From contig NZ_CP029834.1 of assembly GCF_003233655.1 (NCBI RefSeq), positions 186,001 through 250,000 on the forward strand: a stretch of 64,000 nt of DNA. Direction: 5' to 3'. Made by a program: the position numbers and the translations under genes. Of the stretch, positions 8,825-16,183 are shown piece by piece. The notes under the pieces are model-generated. The model was not told where the DNA came from, did not search any database, and saw only the letters and a list, made by a program, of their open reading frames with translations. This DNA is from Azospirillum ramasamyi. Lineage in GTDB: Bacteria; Pseudomonadota; Alphaproteobacteria; Azospirillales; Azospirillaceae. Every line of letters begins with the position of its first letter. Position 1 is the stretch's first letter.

Positions 8825-8838
8825 TTGACCTCTGTCAA
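8825..8838. promoter_or_regulatory. FNR/FixK-type box upstream of ccoG
   Basis: TTGACCTCTGTCAA is a perfect inverted repeat (TTGAC-N4-GTCAA), extended by flanking T and A. It matches the FNR/FixK family site, TTGAT-N4-ATCAA with C/G variants. Its centre is about 72 bp before the chosen ccoG start, compatible with a class II activator site at -41.5 and a short leader. It predicts induction of ccoG at low oxygen. Confidence 0.7.
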
Positions 8839-9000
8839 ACAGCACCGATATTTTGAAAAGCCCCTATCGCGTTGGGGCCTTCCGCCGGTTCGAGGGATCC
8901 GCGGTCCGGGTTCCGTTAATACTGTGCAGCCACCGTCGCCGACAAGCCCATTATTTCGTGGGCGTGCGTGGATTAAATACAGTGTCAATAATGTACTGTA

Positions 9001-9426
9001 TTAGATTGCGACTATCAGTGCAACGTACCGTGCGAGCTTGCCGATCGTGACCAGCAGCAGGAACACGCGCAGGTCGACGCGCAGGATGCCGGCGACCAGG
9101 GTCAGCGGATCACCGATGAAGGGGGCCCAGGCCAGCAGAAGCGACCAGACGCCGAAGCGCTGGTACCATCCGGTTGCCCGCTCCACCAGACGGCGCGAAA
9201 CCGGGAACCAGCGGCGGTCCTGGAAATGCATCAGATAACGGCCGAGAGCCCAGTTGACCGTCGATCCCGCCACGTTTCCGGTGGTCGCCACCAGAATCAG
9301 GAGGCCGTCGTGATAGTTGCCCGAGGCATGCAACCCGGCCAGCAGGATCTCCGACTGGGCGGGAAAAATCGTCGCGGCTGCCAGCGCCACAAGGAACAGG
9401 CTGCCATAGGCCGCGACGTCCGACAT
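9001..9426 (-). CDS. YqaA-family (COG1238, DedA-related) inner-membrane protein
   Basis: A 141-residue protein with four to five hydrophobic helices. LVALAAATIFPAQSEILLAGL, the central VATTGNVAGSTVNWALGRY and LAWAPFIGDPLTLVAGILR are the signatures of the small YqaA/SNARE-associated group related to DedA lipid scramblases. The molecular role of YqaA itself is not settled. Length agrees with the family. It stands alone; its stop codon is followed by an AT-rich inverted repeat (8976-9002). Confidence 0.85.
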   Translation of the reverse strand: MSDVAAYGSLFLVALAAATIFPAQSEILLAGLHASGNYHDGLLILVATTGNVAGSTVNWALGRYLMHFQDRRWFPVSRRLVERATGWYQRFGVWSLLLAWAPFIGDPLTLVAGILRVDLRVFLLLVTIGKLARYVALIVAI

Positions 9427-9640
9427 CGTGCAAATCCTTTCACGGCCAATGGTTTGCCTGCTACGCTTTGCTGTCTTGCGCAGGATTAGGCGTCGGGCGG
9501 ACGTAAAATCAAGGGTTCAGCGGCGGCAGCGGGCGGGTGCGGTTTGCGCAATGGCGCTTGCCCTGCAACCGTCAAGGAACAAGAATGGGGCGACGATCCT
9601 TTAAGCGTGTCCAGCGTTCGACTTTTGCTCGCAGGATATC

Positions 9641-9654
9641 GCGATGATCATCGC
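9641..9654. promoter_or_regulatory. 14-bp perfect palindrome before the histidine kinase gene
   Basis: GCGATGATCATCGC is a perfect palindrome 36 bp before the probable kinase start at 9691. It could be an operator, or chance in a high-GC genome. Confidence 0.3.
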
Positions 9655-9690
9655 AAGCAGGCCCGATTGGCGGTGGGAGAAGGCACGCGC

Positions 9691-11592
9691 ATGGGGGAAA
9701 CCGGGTTCGCCCGCTTCGACGCCGACGAACGTCTGGTCTGGACCAATGCCGCCTTTGCGGCCCGGTTCGCCGTGCATGCCGTCGGGGCGCCCGAAGTGCC
9801 CTTCCATGCGACGCTCGACGCGCTTCTCGCCGGTCCTCTCGGGCTGTCCGGGGTCGCTGACCTGCGCCGCGGTCATGCCGTGACGCGGGTGTTTCCCGAT
9901 GGAGCCACGGTCACGCTGGCGCTGGGAGCGGGCCCGCCGGGGGAAAGTCTGCTGACGGTCGTCGAGATCGCCGGTCGGGCGGAAATCCCGTCGGAGCGGG
10001 AACCCTGGGCAAAGACCAGCCTCGTCCTCGACTGTCTCAGCCAGGGGGTGATGGCCTTCGACCACGACCTGCGGCTGGTCGCATGGAACCGGCGCGTGCT
10101 GGAACTGCTTTTCATCGACCCGGATTTCCCGCGCTATGCCCAGCCCTACGAGGCGGTGGTGCGCCACATCGCGGAGCAGGGGGGCTATGGCCGCGGCGAC
10201 GTGGACGATCTGGTGGCGCAGCGGCTCGACTATATCCGCAACGCGTCCTGGCCCTTCTACAACGAGCGGGTGCGGCCTGACGGTGTGATCATCGAGACGG
10301 TGACCCTGCCGCTGCCGGACGGCGGCTTCGTCACCACCTACACCGACATCACCGAGCGCAAGCAGGCCGAACGGGAACTGGCTGCCAGCCGCGAACTGTT
10401 CGAACTGGCGATCCGCGCCGCGCGGGAGGGCATCTCGCAATGGGATCTGCGCACGGGCGAGATATGGTTCTCCCCGCAATGGTGGGGCCTGCTGGGTTAT
10501 GGCGAGGCCGAGATGGAAAACAGCCGCCGCCGTTGGGAAGAGCTGATCCATGTCGACGACCGCGCGGCCGCATTGGAGATGGTGGCGGAACTGGCGTCGG
10601 GCCGGCGTTCCGAAAGCCGGTTGCTGCAGCGGTTCCGCCATAGGTCGGGCGCGACGGTCTTCCTGGAAACCCGCGCATTGGCGGTGGCGGGCAGCGACGG
10701 CCGGACGTTCCGCATCGTCGGCTCCCACACCGACGTGACCGAAAGCGTCCGCGCGGCGGAAGCGGTCCGCGCCGCCAAGGAGGAGGCCGAGCGCGCCCTC
10801 CAGGATTTGAAGGAAGCGCAGGTCCAGCTGATCCAGGCGGAGAAGATGGCCGCGCTCGGTTCCCTTGTGGCCGGCGTGACGCATGAGATCAACACGCCGG
10901 TCGGCATCGCCCTGACCGGTGCCTCATTGCTGGCGGAAAAGACGCGGAGCCTGCGCCGCCTGTTTGAAGCCGGCTCGCTGCGGCGCGGCGACTTCGCGGA
11001 GTTCATCGACATCGCCGACGAGGCGACGCAGCTCATGCTTCTGAATGTCGAGCGCGCCACCCGCCTGATCCAAAGCTTCAAACAGATCGCCGTCGACCAG
11101 GCCAGCGAGGAACGCCGCGTTTTCGAACTGAACCACTATATCCACGAAGTCCTGCGCAGCCTGGGAATGCGCATCCGCCGCAGCGGACATGCCGTCGCCG
11201 TCCATTGCCCGGAAGACCTGATGCTGGACAGCTATCCCGGCGTCATCAGCCAGATATTGACCAACTTCGTCATCAATTCCATCCTGCACGGCTACGATCC
11301 GGGCGTGCGCGGCCGATTGAGCGTGACGGTCACGCTGTCGGACGATGAGGTGGAACTGGTCTATGCCGATGACGGCCAAGGCATCCCGGCGAACCTGCAC
11401 GGCCGGGTCTTCGAGCCCTTCTTCACCACCAGCCGCGACCGTGGCGGCAGCGGGCTGGGGCTGAACATCGTCTATACGCTGGTCACGCGTACCTTGCGCG
11501 GTCGGTTGCGGCTGGACAGCGCACCGGGGTCCGGCACGGCCTTCATGCTGCGTTTCCCGCGCGTCACGCCGGCGGACCCTCTGCCGCTGTAG
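9691..11592 (+). CDS. PAS-domain sensor histidine kinase
   Basis: A 633-residue cytoplasmic kinase with no membrane helix. A divergent N-terminal PAS-like region is followed by a PAS-7 type domain (SLVLDCLSQGVMAFDHDLRLVAWN.., ending TYTDITERKQ), a second PAS domain ending GSHTDVTES, then a coiled coil. The phospho-acceptor H-box is GVTHEINTP with His398; N-box NFVINSI, G1 DDGQGI and G2 GGSGLGLNIV follow. The frame opens at 9544, but ATG 9691 has GGAGAAGG in front and begins directly with domain-like sequence, so I prefer it. No response regulator is adjacent, making it an orphan kinase. The signal is unknown. Confidence 0.9.
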   Translation: MGETGFARFDADERLVWTNAAFAARFAVHAVGAPEVPFHATLDALLAGPLGLSGVADLRRGHAVTRVFPDGATVTLALGAGPPGESLLTVVEIAGRAEIPSEREPWAKTSLVLDCLSQGVMAFDHDLRLVAWNRRVLELLFIDPDFPRYAQPYEAVVRHIAEQGGYGRGDVDDLVAQRLDYIRNASWPFYNERVRPDGVIIETVTLPLPDGGFVTTYTDITERKQAERELAASRELFELAIRAAREGISQWDLRTGEIWFSPQWWGLLGYGEAEMENSRRRWEELIHVDDRAAALEMVAELASGRRSESRLLQRFRHRSGATVFLETRALAVAGSDGRTFRIVGSHTDVTESVRAAEAVRAAKEEAERALQDLKEAQVQLIQAEKMAALGSLVAGVTHEINTPVGIALTGASLLAEKTRSLRRLFEAGSLRRGDFAEFIDIADEATQLMLLNVERATRLIQSFKQIAVDQASEERRVFELNHYIHEVLRSLGMRIRRSGHAVAVHCPEDLMLDSYPGVISQILTNFVINSILHGYDPGVRGRLSVTVTLSDDEVELVYADDGQGIPANLHGRVFEPFFTTSRDRGGSGLGLNIVYTLVTRTLRGRLRLDSAPGSGTAFMLRFPRVTPADPLPL

Positions 11593-11723
11593 CCGCACGC
11601 CACAGGTTTTCAAATTTTGGAAGTTGAAAACCCGGAAATTCAAAACCGGGGAGTTGATCGCGGCACCGCCAGGACGTGGTCGTCTGCTTTCGGCGGTCTG
11701 CTGCGGCGCACGCCTTGGTGCGA

Positions 11724-11808
11724 TGGTGGAAGGGGCTGGATTCGAACCAGCGTACGCTATGCGGGCAGATTTACAGTCTGCTGCCTTTAACCACTCGGCC
11801 ACCCTTCC
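11724..11808 (-). tRNA. tRNA-Tyr (GTA)
   Basis: Read on the minus strand, the gene begins GGAAGGGTGGCCGAGTGG and ends with an encoded CCA. The seven-base acceptor stem pairs GGAAGGG with CCCTTCC. The D-arm, the T-arm with GGTTCGAATCC and a long variable arm, as expected for bacterial tRNA-Tyr, are all present. The anticodon GTA is the complement of TAC at 11772-11774. Length is 85 with CCA. No integrase or att-like repeat is next to it. Confidence 0.97.
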
Positions 11809-11878
11809 ATCGGGGCGCAGAGGATTAGCCTTTCGATAGGTCGGGCGTCAAGCCCTTTTCATGGATTTCTGCTCCAAC

Positions 11879-11916
11879 AAAAAGCCTCCGCCCCAAGGAG
11901 GGGGCGGAGGCTTTTT
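11879..11916. terminator. Bidirectional rho-independent terminator
   Basis: A perfect 16-bp stem: A5 plus GCCTCCGCCCC on the left, GGGGCGGAGGC plus T5 on the right, with a six-base loop. It ends the minus-strand HTH gene and could act in both directions. Confidence 0.9.
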
Positions 11917-11979
11917 GAAACACGGCTTTCAAAGCGGAACTGACAATGAGGACTTGGCAACCCGCTTTTCAAAATCCGT

Positions 11980-12876
11980 TCAGTTCGGGCGGCGCGACGC
12001 CCGGTGCGCCGGGATCGGAATCGGGCGGATCGCCTGTTCCTCGCGCCGGCTGGCCGACATGTCGATTTCCACGCGGGCCAAAGCCTTGCGCAGTTCGTGC
12101 ACGCTGTCGGACAGCGCCTGGATGGTCGCCTCGCTCGGCTGCTGGCGCCAGCCGCGATAGGCGGAGATGCAGGCCTTGGCCGTATCGCGCAGCCGGCCTT
12201 CGACCGCATCCACCGGCGGGGTCGGCTGTCCGGCCGTCCGCGGGGCATCAGCCGTCGCAGGGACCGCCGTCGCCGGGGCTGCAGTGACCGGCGGAGCCGC
12301 GGGAGCCGGAGCCGGTGCGGGTTCCTGACGGTTCAGGCGCAGGGTTTCCGTCGGCGGTGCGGCAGGGGCCGGAGCCGGGGAGGCGGCAGGCGTATCGGAC
12401 GCCGTCTGATCGGCCGCAGGCTCCGTCTTCGCTGCACGGGTCAGCGTGCCGCGGACCGTGCGGCCGGCGCGGCGCGGTTCTGCGGGAGATTCGGTTTCCG
12501 CGGGAGCGGCGGGAGCGGGTTCGTCCGCCGGGGAAGCCGGAGCCGCGCTCACCGGTGCGGATGTCTCCTCGACCGGAGCGGCCGGCGCGGAAGACTGGCC
12601 GTCGTCAGCCTGGGCGCCGCCCTGGTCGTCATCACCATGGGCGGCGTCGCCCTGGCCGCTCGCGGCCTCCGCCTTCTTGATGATGTAGGAGATGGCGCTG
12701 GGCGTGCATTCGAATTCGCGCGCGATGGCCGAAAGCGTTGCGCCACTGCGGTAGCGTTCAAGAATTTGGGGCCATGCCGACTGCGGAATGCGCCCACGCT
12801 TCTTGGGAGACTCCGGTTCGCTCCCGGTTTCTGAGTTCATTATATCGCTCGGTTGCCAAAGTGAATTTTCAGTCAT
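11980..12876 (-). CDS. HTH DNA-binding protein with long Ala/Pro-rich linker
   Basis: A 298-residue protein. Residues about 30-70 (RIPQSAWPQILERYRSGATL followed by SAIAREFECTPSAISYIIKKAE) form a homeodomain-like helix-turn-helix. Then come about 150 residues of low complexity, rich in Ala, Pro, Glu and Asp, and a conserved-looking helical C-terminal block (from VEGRLRDTAKACISAYRGW to LARVEIDMSASR). The layout suggests an N-terminal DNA reader joined by a flexible linker to an interaction domain. An alternative ATG at 12840 (MNSETGSEPE) begins just before the HTH. Target genes are unknown. A strong terminator follows, so it is probably monocistronic. Confidence 0.75.
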   Translation of the reverse strand: MTENSLWQPSDIMNSETGSEPESPKKRGRIPQSAWPQILERYRSGATLSAIAREFECTPSAISYIIKKAEAASGQGDAAHGDDDQGGAQADDGQSSAPAAPVEETSAPVSAAPASPADEPAPAAPAETESPAEPRRAGRTVRGTLTRAAKTEPAADQTASDTPAASPAPAPAAPPTETLRLNRQEPAPAPAPAAPPVTAAPATAVPATADAPRTAGQPTPPVDAVEGRLRDTAKACISAYRGWRQQPSEATIQALSDSVHELRKALARVEIDMSASRREEQAIRPIPIPAHRASRRPN

Positions 12877-13306
12877 TCGTCAGCATGTCCACCCGAACCG
12901 CACGCTTCCGACGCGGGACCACGCGGGCGCGTGCGTCGGCTGCATCGTGGCTTCACGCTGGCGGGCGATGTTTTCGGTACGGATGACTATCGGAAACTCT
13001 TCTCAAAAATGCCAGCATAACTTTGCACGGAATCGTGATTTTGTGTCCGGTGTCACAACGGGGCACGACGATTGGTGGATGGAGGCGGTTTTAAAAATCC
13101 GGCGGCGGATGATAAACGCGGACCGTAAACCGCCGGTGGTGGCGTCTTTTGAAAACAGCGATGGACCCCGGACGGGGGGTGACGTGTTTCGATTGCAGGA
13201 ATTTCCCTGAACGGGGCTTTCCGACCGTCACCGGGACTTGTCGGCTCGGCGGGCGGTGCCCGTTGGCTCCAACTGTTTTGCCCCACCGATTTTGCGGAGA
13301 CCGTCC
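12877..13306. other. Intergenic region between divergent HTH and degP-type genes
   Basis: About 430 bases with no supported gene. The open frames here change character abruptly or run into the neighbours in the wrong phase. It must hold the promoters of both genes; I found no convincing palindrome or sigma-factor consensus in it. Confidence 0.4.
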
Positions 13307-14923
13307 ATGCCGCATGCGTCCGTTCCGCGTTCGTCCCAAAGTTCCAGCCCCCTTCCGGCTGCGGCGCTGTATGCGCTGCTGGCCGGCTCCCTCCTGTTTC
13401 CGGCGCTTCCCGCCGCCGCGCAGGAGGCGCCGGCCGCGAACACCGCCAACGCTGCGCCCAACGCCAGCCGGACCTACGCGCCGCCATCCTTCCGCGACCT
13501 TGCCCGGACGCAGGTCGACACCGTGGTCAACATCTCCAGCACCCAGGCGCCGCAGGCATCCGGCGGCGGCCGTATGCCGGAGGGGATGGACGTGCCCCCC
13601 GGCTCGCCGCTGGAGGAATTCTTCCGCGAGTTCCGCAACCGCCAGCGCGGCGGCCAGCCCAACGGCGCGCCGGAAGGCGGTCCGCCCGGCGGTCCCAATG
13701 GCGCGCCCGGCGGACCGGGCGGCCCTCCCGGCATGGCGCTCGGTTCCGGCTTCATCATCGATCCGTCAGGCCTGATCGTCACCAACAGCCATGTCGTCGC
13801 CGATGCGGCGGAAATCTCCGTCACCCTGCATGATGGCACCCGGCTCCCGGCCAAGCTGGTGGGGTCCGACGCGCCGACCGATCTGGCGCTTCTGAAGGTC
13901 GAAACCGACAAGCCGCTGACCGCCGCCCATTGGGGCGACAGCGAGTCGGTGGAGGTCGGCGACTGGGTCGTCGCCATCGGCAACCCGTTCGGCCTGGGCG
14001 GCTCGGTGACCGCCGGCATCCTGTCGGCCCGCGCCCGCGACATCCAGCAGGGCCCCTATGACGAGTATCTGCAGACGGATGCCGCCATCAACCGTGGCAA
14101 TTCCGGCGGCCCGCTCTATGATGCCAGCGGCGCGGTGATCGGCATCAACACCGCGATCTATTCGCCCACCGGCGGGTCGGTCGGCATCGGCTTCGCCATC
14201 CCGTCCTCGCTCGCCCAGCCGATCATCGAACAGTTGAAGGACGGCGGCAAGGTGCGGCGCGGCTGGCTGGGCGTCCAGGTCCAGCGGGTGACCCCGGACA
14301 TCGCCGAGAGCCTGGGCATGGACGGCACCGGCGGGGCGCTCGTCACCAGCGTTTCCCCCGACAGCCCCGCCGCCGCCGCCGGCCTGCGCCAGGGCGACGT
14401 CATCACCGCCTTCAATGGCAAGGCGCTGGAGCAGATGCGCGAACTGCCCCGCCTCGTCGCCTCGACCGGGATCGGCCGCGAGGTGCCGTTGACCGTGCTG
14501 CGCGGCGGCAAGCAGGAGTCGGTGCAGGTCACGCTCGGCGAACTGCCCAACGAGCCGCAGCAACTGGCGATGTCGGGATCCAGCGGCGCCCCGCGTTCCG
14601 CCCAGCCGGAGGAGAGCAAGACGGCGCTCGGCCTCAAGCTCGCTCCGCTGACGCCGGGCCTGCGCGCAACCTTCTCGATCGGCGACGATGTCGACGGTGT
14701 GGTGGTGACGGAGGTGGACGGCAACAGTGTCGCATCCCAGCGCGGACTCGACCTGGGCGACGTGATCGTCGAGGCGGGCCAGGAGCCGGTGGCAACCCCC
14801 GCCGACCTGGAAAGCCGTATCGCCAAGGCCAGGGAGGAGGGGCGCAAGACCCTGCTGATGCTGGTCAGCCGCGGCGGCGACCTGCGCTACGTTCCGCTTC
14901 CGCTGGATGGCAAGAAGGGTTAA
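13307..14923 (+). CDS. DegP/DegQ-type periplasmic serine endoprotease with two PDZ domains
   Basis: A 538-residue exported protease/chaperone for periplasmic protein quality control. A Sec signal peptide ends near PAAAQ. The trypsin-like domain shows the triad: His162 in VTNSHVVADA, Asp192 in DAPTDLALLKV, Ser266 in RGNSGGPLYD. PDZ1 (RRGWLGVQVQRVTPDIAESLG onward) and PDZ2 (from about residue 440) follow. A Gly/Pro-rich loop (about residues 120-145) lies before the protease core, where the family has its variable Q-linker. ATG 13307, preceded by GGAGA, begins the signal peptide; the longer frame from 13238 does not. Monocistronic by spacing. Which of DegP, DegQ or MucD it corresponds to cannot be told. 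Confidence 0.93.
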   Translation: MPHASVPRSSQSSSPLPAAALYALLAGSLLFPALPAAAQEAPAANTANAAPNASRTYAPPSFRDLARTQVDTVVNISSTQAPQASGGGRMPEGMDVPPGSPLEEFFREFRNRQRGGQPNGAPEGGPPGGPNGAPGGPGGPPGMALGSGFIIDPSGLIVTNSHVVADAAEISVTLHDGTRLPAKLVGSDAPTDLALLKVETDKPLTAAHWGDSESVEVGDWVVAIGNPFGLGGSVTAGILSARARDIQQGPYDEYLQTDAAINRGNSGGPLYDASGAVIGINTAIYSPTGGSVGIGFAIPSSLAQPIIEQLKDGGKVRRGWLGVQVQRVTPDIAESLGMDGTGGALVTSVSPDSPAAAAGLRQGDVITAFNGKALEQMRELPRLVASTGIGREVPLTVLRGGKQESVQVTLGELPNEPQQLAMSGSSGAPRSAQPEESKTALGLKLAPLTPGLRATFSIGDDVDGVVVTEVDGNSVASQRGLDLGDVIVEAGQEPVATPADLESRIAKAREEGRKTLLMLVSRGGDLRYVPLPLDGKKG

Positions 14924-15052
14924 CCCGTACCGGAGCCCGTAGGGTCAGACAGGAGCGGGCATCTGCCCCGCTCCTGTCACATCCTTTTCCGCTACCGTTC
15001 GCCGCGCCGCGAGAGTAATTTGCGGCCCGTTTGGCGAATGGGATGGCTAACC

Positions 15053-15799
15053 GTGAGCATTTATCCGGAGAGCGGCCAGCCGGTGCGGCTGTCGGTCGTT
15101 GTCCCCGTCTTCAACGAGGCCGACAATGTGCTGCCGCTGCTCGACGAGATCGAGCGGGCGCTGGCGCCGGTCGGCGGCTTCGAGGTCATTTTCGTCGACG
15201 ACCAGTCCGACGACGACACCCAGGCGCGGCTGGCCCCGGCGGTCGAGGCCGGCCGGCTGCGCGTGCTGCGCCATGTCCGCCGCTCCGGCCAGAGCGCCGC
15301 GGTGCGCAGCGGCGTCAAGGCGGCGCGCGGCGAATTCGTCGTCACCCTCGACGGCGACGGGCAGAACGACCCTGCCGACATTCCGGCGCTCTACGCCCTG
15401 GTGTCGACGGGAGAGGCCGGCGCTCCGGTTCTGGTCGGCGGCCTGCGCAGGAAGCGGCAGGACACCCTGTCCAAGCGCTGGGCCTCCAAGATCGCCAACG
15501 CCGTGCGCCAGTCCTTCCTGCAGGATGGCTGCACCGACAGCGGCTGCGGGCTGAAGCTGTTCCGCCGCGACGCCTTCCTCGACCTGCCGTTCTTCGGGGC
15601 GATGCACCGCTTCCTGCCGGCCCTGTTCCGCGCCCACGGCCATCCGGTCGCCTATGTGCCGGTAAACCATCGCCCGCGCGAACGCGGCGTGTCAAAATAC
15701 AACAACTGGCGGCGCGGGCTGATCGGCGTGGTCGATCTGCTGGGCGTTTACTGGCTGAAGCGGCGGACGAAGCTGTCGCCCGTCTCCGAACGCCTCTGA
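15053..15799 (+). CDS. Family 2 glycosyltransferase, polyprenyl-phosphate sugar synthase type
   Basis: A 248-residue GT-A enzyme. LSVVVPVFNEADNVLPLLDE is the GT2 N-terminal strand, followed by VDDQSDDDT and the metal-binding TLDGDGQNDP. It resembles dolichyl-phosphate mannose synthase, ArnC and rhizobial RgtE, which load a sugar onto a lipid phosphate on the cytoplasmic face. There are no C-terminal membrane helices. I use GTG 15053 (MSIYPESG) with GGATGG in front; an ATG at 15038 is possible. It is first in a tight three-gene operon with an LABN protein and an ArnT-like transferase, so the loaded sugar is probably used by the latter. Confidence 0.85.
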   Translation: MSIYPESGQPVRLSVVVPVFNEADNVLPLLDEIERALAPVGGFEVIFVDDQSDDDTQARLAPAVEAGRLRVLRHVRRSGQSAAVRSGVKAARGEFVVTLDGDGQNDPADIPALYALVSTGEAGAPVLVGGLRRKRQDTLSKRWASKIANAVRQSFLQDGCTDSGCGLKLFRRDAFLDLPFFGAMHRFLPALFRAHGHPVAYVPVNHRPRERGVSKYNNWRRGLIGVVDLLGVYWLKRRTKLSPVSERL

Positions 15800-15847
15800 C
15801 CGACCTTCGCTGCGACCACAAGACCCTTCCGGGACAGGATTTTCACA

Positions 15848-16183
15848 ATGCTAGAGCGCGCTGCGGCCTGGTTCCACGAACAGAGCACGACCGACCTGAT
15901 CTGGGTCGGCATCGGCTTCTTCGCCCAGCTGATGTTCACCATGCGCTTCATCGTCCAGTGGATCGCCAGCGAGAAGGCGCGGCGCAGCGTGGTGCCGGAG
16001 CTGTTCTGGTACTTCTCGCTGGGCGGCGGCCTGATGCTGTTCGCCTATGCCTTCTACCGCTTCGACCCGGTCTTCATGTTGGGGCAGGGGATGGGTCTGG
16101 TGATCTACGCCCGCAACGTCTATTTCGTCTGGACCCACAAGAAGTCGCTGGCCGACGGCGACGCGGTGCCGAGCAAATCGTGA
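15848..16183 (+). CDS. Lipid-A-disaccharide-synthase N-terminal (LABN) domain protein
   Basis: A 111-residue, three-helix membrane protein. DLIWVGIGFFAQLMFTMRFIVQW and SVVPELFWYFSLGGGLMLFAYA are the classic LABN domain motifs. The domain is related to small multidrug-resistance folds and in such operons probably flips the lipid-linked sugar across the inner membrane, a role like that of ArnE/F; this is inference. It sits 48 bp after the GT2 gene and overlaps the next gene by four bases (GTGA), so translation is coupled. Confidence 0.9.
   Translation: MLERAAAWFHEQSTTDLIWVGIGFFAQLMFTMRFIVQWIASEKARRSVVPELFWYFSLGGGLMLFAYAFYRFDPVFMLGQGMGLVIYARNVYFVWTHKKSLADGDAVPSKS

Noticed and set aside
8976-9002. 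Inverted repeat AATACAGT-N11-ACTGTATT, LexA-like in look
   Set aside because: The spacing and orientation do not fit a LexA box, and it overlaps the stop codon of the YqaA-like gene; at most a weak terminator.
11724-11916. tRNA-Tyr as an integration site
   Set aside because: No repeated 3' tRNA end, integrase or foreign-looking gene is present nearby.
15031-16179. In-frame 5' extension of the GT39 gene
   Set aside because: It runs through two genes with clear motifs in other frames; the GTG overlapping the LABN stop is the natural start.
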